Shown here in pieces: positions 60,033 to 64,000 of a stretch of 64,000 nt of DNA (positions are counted from its first letter, which is position 1; every line of letters starts with the position of its first letter). The stretch lies in assembly GCA_030762175.1 (NCBI GenBank), contig CM060835.1, positions 84,842,001 to 84,906,000 of the forward strand, read 5' to 3'. Source of the stretch: Metallyticus violacea. Lineage: Eukaryota > Arthropoda > Insecta > Mantodea > Metallyticidae. The notes under the pieces were generated by a model, which saw nothing but the letters and a program-made list of their open reading frames with translations, searched no databases and had not been told where the DNA came from. Both the position numbers and the translations under genes were made by a program.

Positions 60033-63000
60033 TGTGTGTTTCCCCTTCCAGATTTTACGTTCTTCTGATTATAAAACTAAACTAAATAGAAAGAAGATTA
60101 AATTTAAGTCCTTTCAAGCTTTTTTTTTTAAGTTATGCTTTCAGCAAGATTCTTTTGGTTTATATTTAATTTGAATGCTCTTATCGTATTGGAAATTGAA
60201 GAGCCGATTCTGTTAGTATGTATGAATTATTAATAAACATCGCACTCTGGCAACAAAAACTTTGCTGACCAACACTTAGCATTCGGTGAATAGCTAGTAC
60301 TAATTAATCTTTCGGCGAACATCGCACTGTCAGCTATGGAAACAAATGCTGCGGGAGTTTTCGATACTTGTTTGGCTCCCTGCTTAATGGAGGTTAATGT
60401 TGAATTGTCACTATGTCCGAGCGGAGAGAGGAGAAGAATGAGAATAAAAGAGTTGGCATGCTGTTTTAAGAATTTAACTTTTTTATTTCATCAGCTTCCT
60501 ATAGTAATTGTAAAGTAAACAAAAGTTAAAAAGATTTTTAAAAAATATCCCTGAACATCGAAATTACAAGCGTCTGCCTTTTTGTATTCTGCTTATTCCT
60601 TATTGTATATTCGTTACTTTCTGTTATTTGTTTAACTTGCTTTCAGTGTTTGAAAATGTCTTGCTTATGCTTTTTCTGGGTATGTTTCTCTTCCCTTCTG
60701 AAAAATTTTATGAACTTTATAAGGATCTTTGCTAGAGGTTGTACGCTCATCTGACTACTAGAGCTGGTTAATTGTGCCTCTGAAATTAACAGTGCATGAA
60801 CATTAGAGCGTTTTCTGGCACACAGATACTCCTAAATTAAACGCATAGCTTTAAGTCTGGTTCACCATCTTGAGGCAAAGAGACGGTCATGTATCCTCTT
60901 GAAGCGATATTTGCTGCACGAGTTTGCAGTCTAAAACTCATCGTCAAATGCTTTGATTGTCATCTAAATGTAAGTCATTCTTCTCGTACATTCGTACGTT
61001 TTTCTAACGTGACTTTTTAAAACCTGTTGCAGTTTTACAATTCTTACAAGGTATATCTTCGTACTTTTGCTCTATCTGGAAAATCAATGCATAGAAAACA
61101 GAATGAAATTCCAAATACCTAAGCCTTACCTAAGACCGTAAGTCTCACAAAGTCTTGACGTACTTTAGCGAGAGCTGAGTACGACGATTAATTTATTTCA
61201 GACATTTTCTCAAAACATTTCAAACATTAAAATGTATTTGCTACATTCTATAGATTTGAAGGTATTCAATGCCAACCTGAAGAAAGAAAATTATGGCTTG
61301 ATATATTTGTAAGTCTGCATTCCCACCATTTAAGACGTAGTTGCGAGTTGTTTGCAATCGTGAGTTGCACGTCTTTCGGGCTAGTACAGTAGTGGATTGT
61401 GTTGCGCAGTGGTGATATATTCATAGCGTAATCATGTATACACTTGGCATACATAAAGGCAAGAAATCGTGTGGTAAAACAAGGGAAAAATTTAACAGTC
61501 TGTTATTTTTATATCTAAGGAACTTTGAAAAACGGTGTGTGTACTACTAATCCTCACGCTCTGGATGAACCTATAGACATTTTTTCAAATAAAAGTTAGA
61601 TCCATTAGTGCTGATGACTTTACAAGTTTACTTTTTTTTTATTTATTATTAAGAAGAGATGGATTGCGTGTTGCACAAAATGCGCAATGTTTTCACCAAC
61701 TTCTGTAAGAAGGGTTTTATTTATTTTATTTGTAATGCCCATGTTTTTAGAAGATGAAGTATTGTGGCGCTGTGAGTCCCCGGCGATTGCAGGGGATTGC
61801 CCGGTAAGCGGCCAACTTGCAAACGAAATGTTTTTAATGTGCCTCACATGTGCAGCGCTGCTGAATTCAATAGTTAAACAGAAGGCGACTCTCTCCTCCT
61901 CCAAACCTTGATCTCATAATGAAGAAGGACCTGTGGTCAGTACAACTTTCGGCAATATGCCAAGGAAAAGTTTAGTATCCATGTCGTAAAAACCTGCTCT
62001 ATTGTTAACTCAATACCAATACTTACGTTTGAATTCTTCAGTTAATGAAAAATAACCATAGTTAATATTTTGGTCAGAAATTTATCGAAAGTTAAAAATA
62101 TCTTTAACTTTTTTGGTGTTAATTTTCGCTCCATGGTGCACAAATTATAAGCAATTAAAATAGAATAGAGCGAAGGAGAAGTCTTAAAGTTTTAGCGTGA
62201 AAGAAGAAAACGAAGCACATAGATGACCAGAAAGGAAGGGAATGCAGAATAAATAATTGGGAATGTAGAAAGTAATTGAGACGAAAAATAAAATGGCGGC
62301 CTTTTAGATACATGTTGATCTATGATACAGAGTTGTTTTTGGCCTTCATCCGCAACTATGGCAAACGCGCGATGAAAAAGTTCCTCTCGCACAGTTTTGA
62401 TCAATAGTGGCTGATATTTCATGGTTTTTTCGTCCGTTTCCGGCACCTGGCAAGTGGGCAGTCAGAGCAGCAATCCCCGGCCAAGTGGATGTAATGAGCG
62501 CGCAACTAGTTCCAGTTCGCCATTACAACTACAATTTCAGTGAGAATAAACCGCACCTTATGACAGAGATATTGGAAATGCTATGTACTAATAGTTTAAT
62601 AGTGAAAAAGATTTAATTAACACTTTTTTTTTTCAAAAAATAAGTATTTTTATGTGAAGCAAATTTTGTTATTTTTGGAAGTGATACCATCTTCCAGGTT
62701 TTGAGCTTAATTGCAGGCATGTAATGGCAAACAAGGTAAGAAATTAATTTACCTAAAAATGTGTTCCCTAGTAATAACTGATTGTGGTACTGCATTAGAT
62801 GCTGGGTACAAATTACCCAAACAACTAAAAAAAGAGAAGATAAACCGCGACACATTCTCATTCGAGTATACAAATTGCAAACTACAAGCATCTTACTCTA
62901 GTATCTTATTATTTTACATTAAGGAGCGTGTAATATGCTGAAGTGGGAGTTTTAATGGATATAAAGCTTATATCCTTCTCTCGGGGTTTAAAGCATCTGG

Positions 63001-64000
63001 TGCTTGTGGAAACTGCGAGAGTGGCATTAAGATTACTTCAGTTCTGTTGGAAAATCTCTGCTCTGCAGTGTTATTAAAATGTCTTGGTCGCGTGGAGCGT
63101 TGCGAAAGCCTGTGCGAGGATTAGCTGCGGGATTTTGCTGTGTTTACGGAAGGATCATGTCGGCCGTGAATCAATTTACCCTCAGGAGCAGCGAAACAAA
63201 GCAGTGTTTGCATTAGAACAGCGCTAACTTCACAGCATGTTTTATGCATGAATTCTTTTTAGAATTAGCTTTTAAAAAGATATCGGCAACGTAGAACTTT
63301 AGGGAATGTTCTCGAGCCTTCCCATCCCCCCCCCCCTTTTTATGAAGGTGTACGCATTGCGTACTTTTCATGCGTTATCATGAATAGGAAGGGATAAAAT
63401 GCAAATTACACGTTCACACTTCGAGTAAAGAGGCCGGACAAAAAGGCTAAATAAAACTTTTGTTTTTCTTATTACATACAGCGCGGGAAATAATGTTGAA
63501 ATAACATGGGAATGAAAAAGGCGTAGGTATTCAGATCCGCGACAGAACATCCGTTTTATGTTTACAAAAAAAATCCAAGAACTACGCTTGTACTTGTAAG
63601 ATCTGCAGTTTTGACTAAATACCTCGAATGCGTTTTGTATTCTTGTTTTCTGTGAATTACACTTCTAAATATTTCTTGTTCTTCTGCTGTACACAAAAGC
63701 AATACATAGAAATATATTTGATTCCTGCTTGAGCAAATCTTTAACGTAATAAACAATTGACACTTAGAAATATAACAAGATGGAATTAGCTAACATGGTT
63801 ACAGTTTCTGTAACAGGGATGGCAAGTTTTCTTTGCTTCTTATTGCTGTTATACTGTAAGGAAATCTTAACAGCGATGGTGTAATGTGCCATGCTGAGAA
63901 CAGACAGTAAAGTAGATTATTTGCGTATACTGCGACATGGTGCATATTCTTAGGTACACGATTAAGTGTTGATAATCATTCTGCAGTCCTACGCGTTATC
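57969..64000. other. Long unassigned AT-rich stretch
   Basis: Contains a T run at about 58238-58254, a TATA-like tatatatag at 58918 with a TCAGTC 18 bp downstream, a 68-residue ORF in strong start context (59068-59274, caaaaaATG), and a (CT)n/(TG)n array at 59988-60039. A C run lies at about 63326-63336. No gene, SINE or transposase block is recognised. Confidence 0.45.
59988..60039. repeat. (CT)n then (TG)n microsatellite
   Basis: About 41 bp of CT repeats followed directly by a short TG array. Confidence 0.9.

Overview
The window is AT-rich, gene-poor eukaryotic DNA dominated by mobile-element debris. The tRNA-derived SINEs, several mariner/Tc1-type transposase corpses and a RNase-H-bearing non-LTR retrotransposon suggest an arthropod, most likely an insect with a large genome. 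This is inferred from element types; no host gene identifies the species. I found no supportable host protein-coding gene, rRNA, functional tRNA or CRISPR array. Apart from the LINE, nearly all long ORFs look like chance openings or antisense shadows of elements, so the window is probably intergenic or intronic.

The best-supported object is a full-length-looking non-LTR retrotransposon (LINE) at 38437-43562, flanked by a perfect 13-bp target-site duplication. It has a structured 5' UTR, an uninterrupted gag-like ORF1 with three CCHC zinc knuckles, and an uninterrupted ORF2 with reverse transcriptase, RNase H and a C-terminal CCHC motif. The 3' UTR carries three tandem copies of a hairpin-bearing unit, and there is a terminal GGGCGC/GCGCCC hairpin. 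The apurinic-like endonuclease domain expected at the start of ORF2 is missing: ORF1 stops and the post-endonuclease part of ORF2 follows 1 bp later in the +1 frame. A second fragment of the same 3' end lies at 20571-20598.

Layout. 0-5 kb: two copies of SINE family A (one minus strand with an (AT)n tail), one SINE family B, and a 236-bp insertion ending in poly-T between 11-bp direct repeats. 5-16 kb: mostly featureless, with a tRNA-like/poly-T repeat (10.2 kb), a GC-richer block (12.8 kb) and a short SINE-like repeat (13.7 kb). 16-17 kb: a decayed mariner. 20-29 kb: the LINE 3' fragment, a strong hairpin, SINE families C and B, and a decayed mariner with terminal inverted repeats at 27.5-28.7 kb. 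29-37 kb: mostly blank, with a TATA/initiator arrangement at 31.9 kb. 37.6 kb: the best SINE-A copy, with target-site duplications. 38.4-43.6 kb: the LINE. 44-51 kb: (TTA)n arrays, a small foldback element, a minus-strand Tc/mariner-class transposase remnant, SINE-A, and a fragment of the 27.5-kb mariner family. 54-55 kb: a third mariner lineage. 57-58 kb: a decayed SINE-B and a TTAA-flanked palindromic MITE. The rest is unassigned AT-rich sequence.

No host pathway or operon is visible. The functional story is retrotransposition: LINEs supply the machinery that SINEs use in trans, and the LINE here may itself depend on help because its endonuclease is gone.
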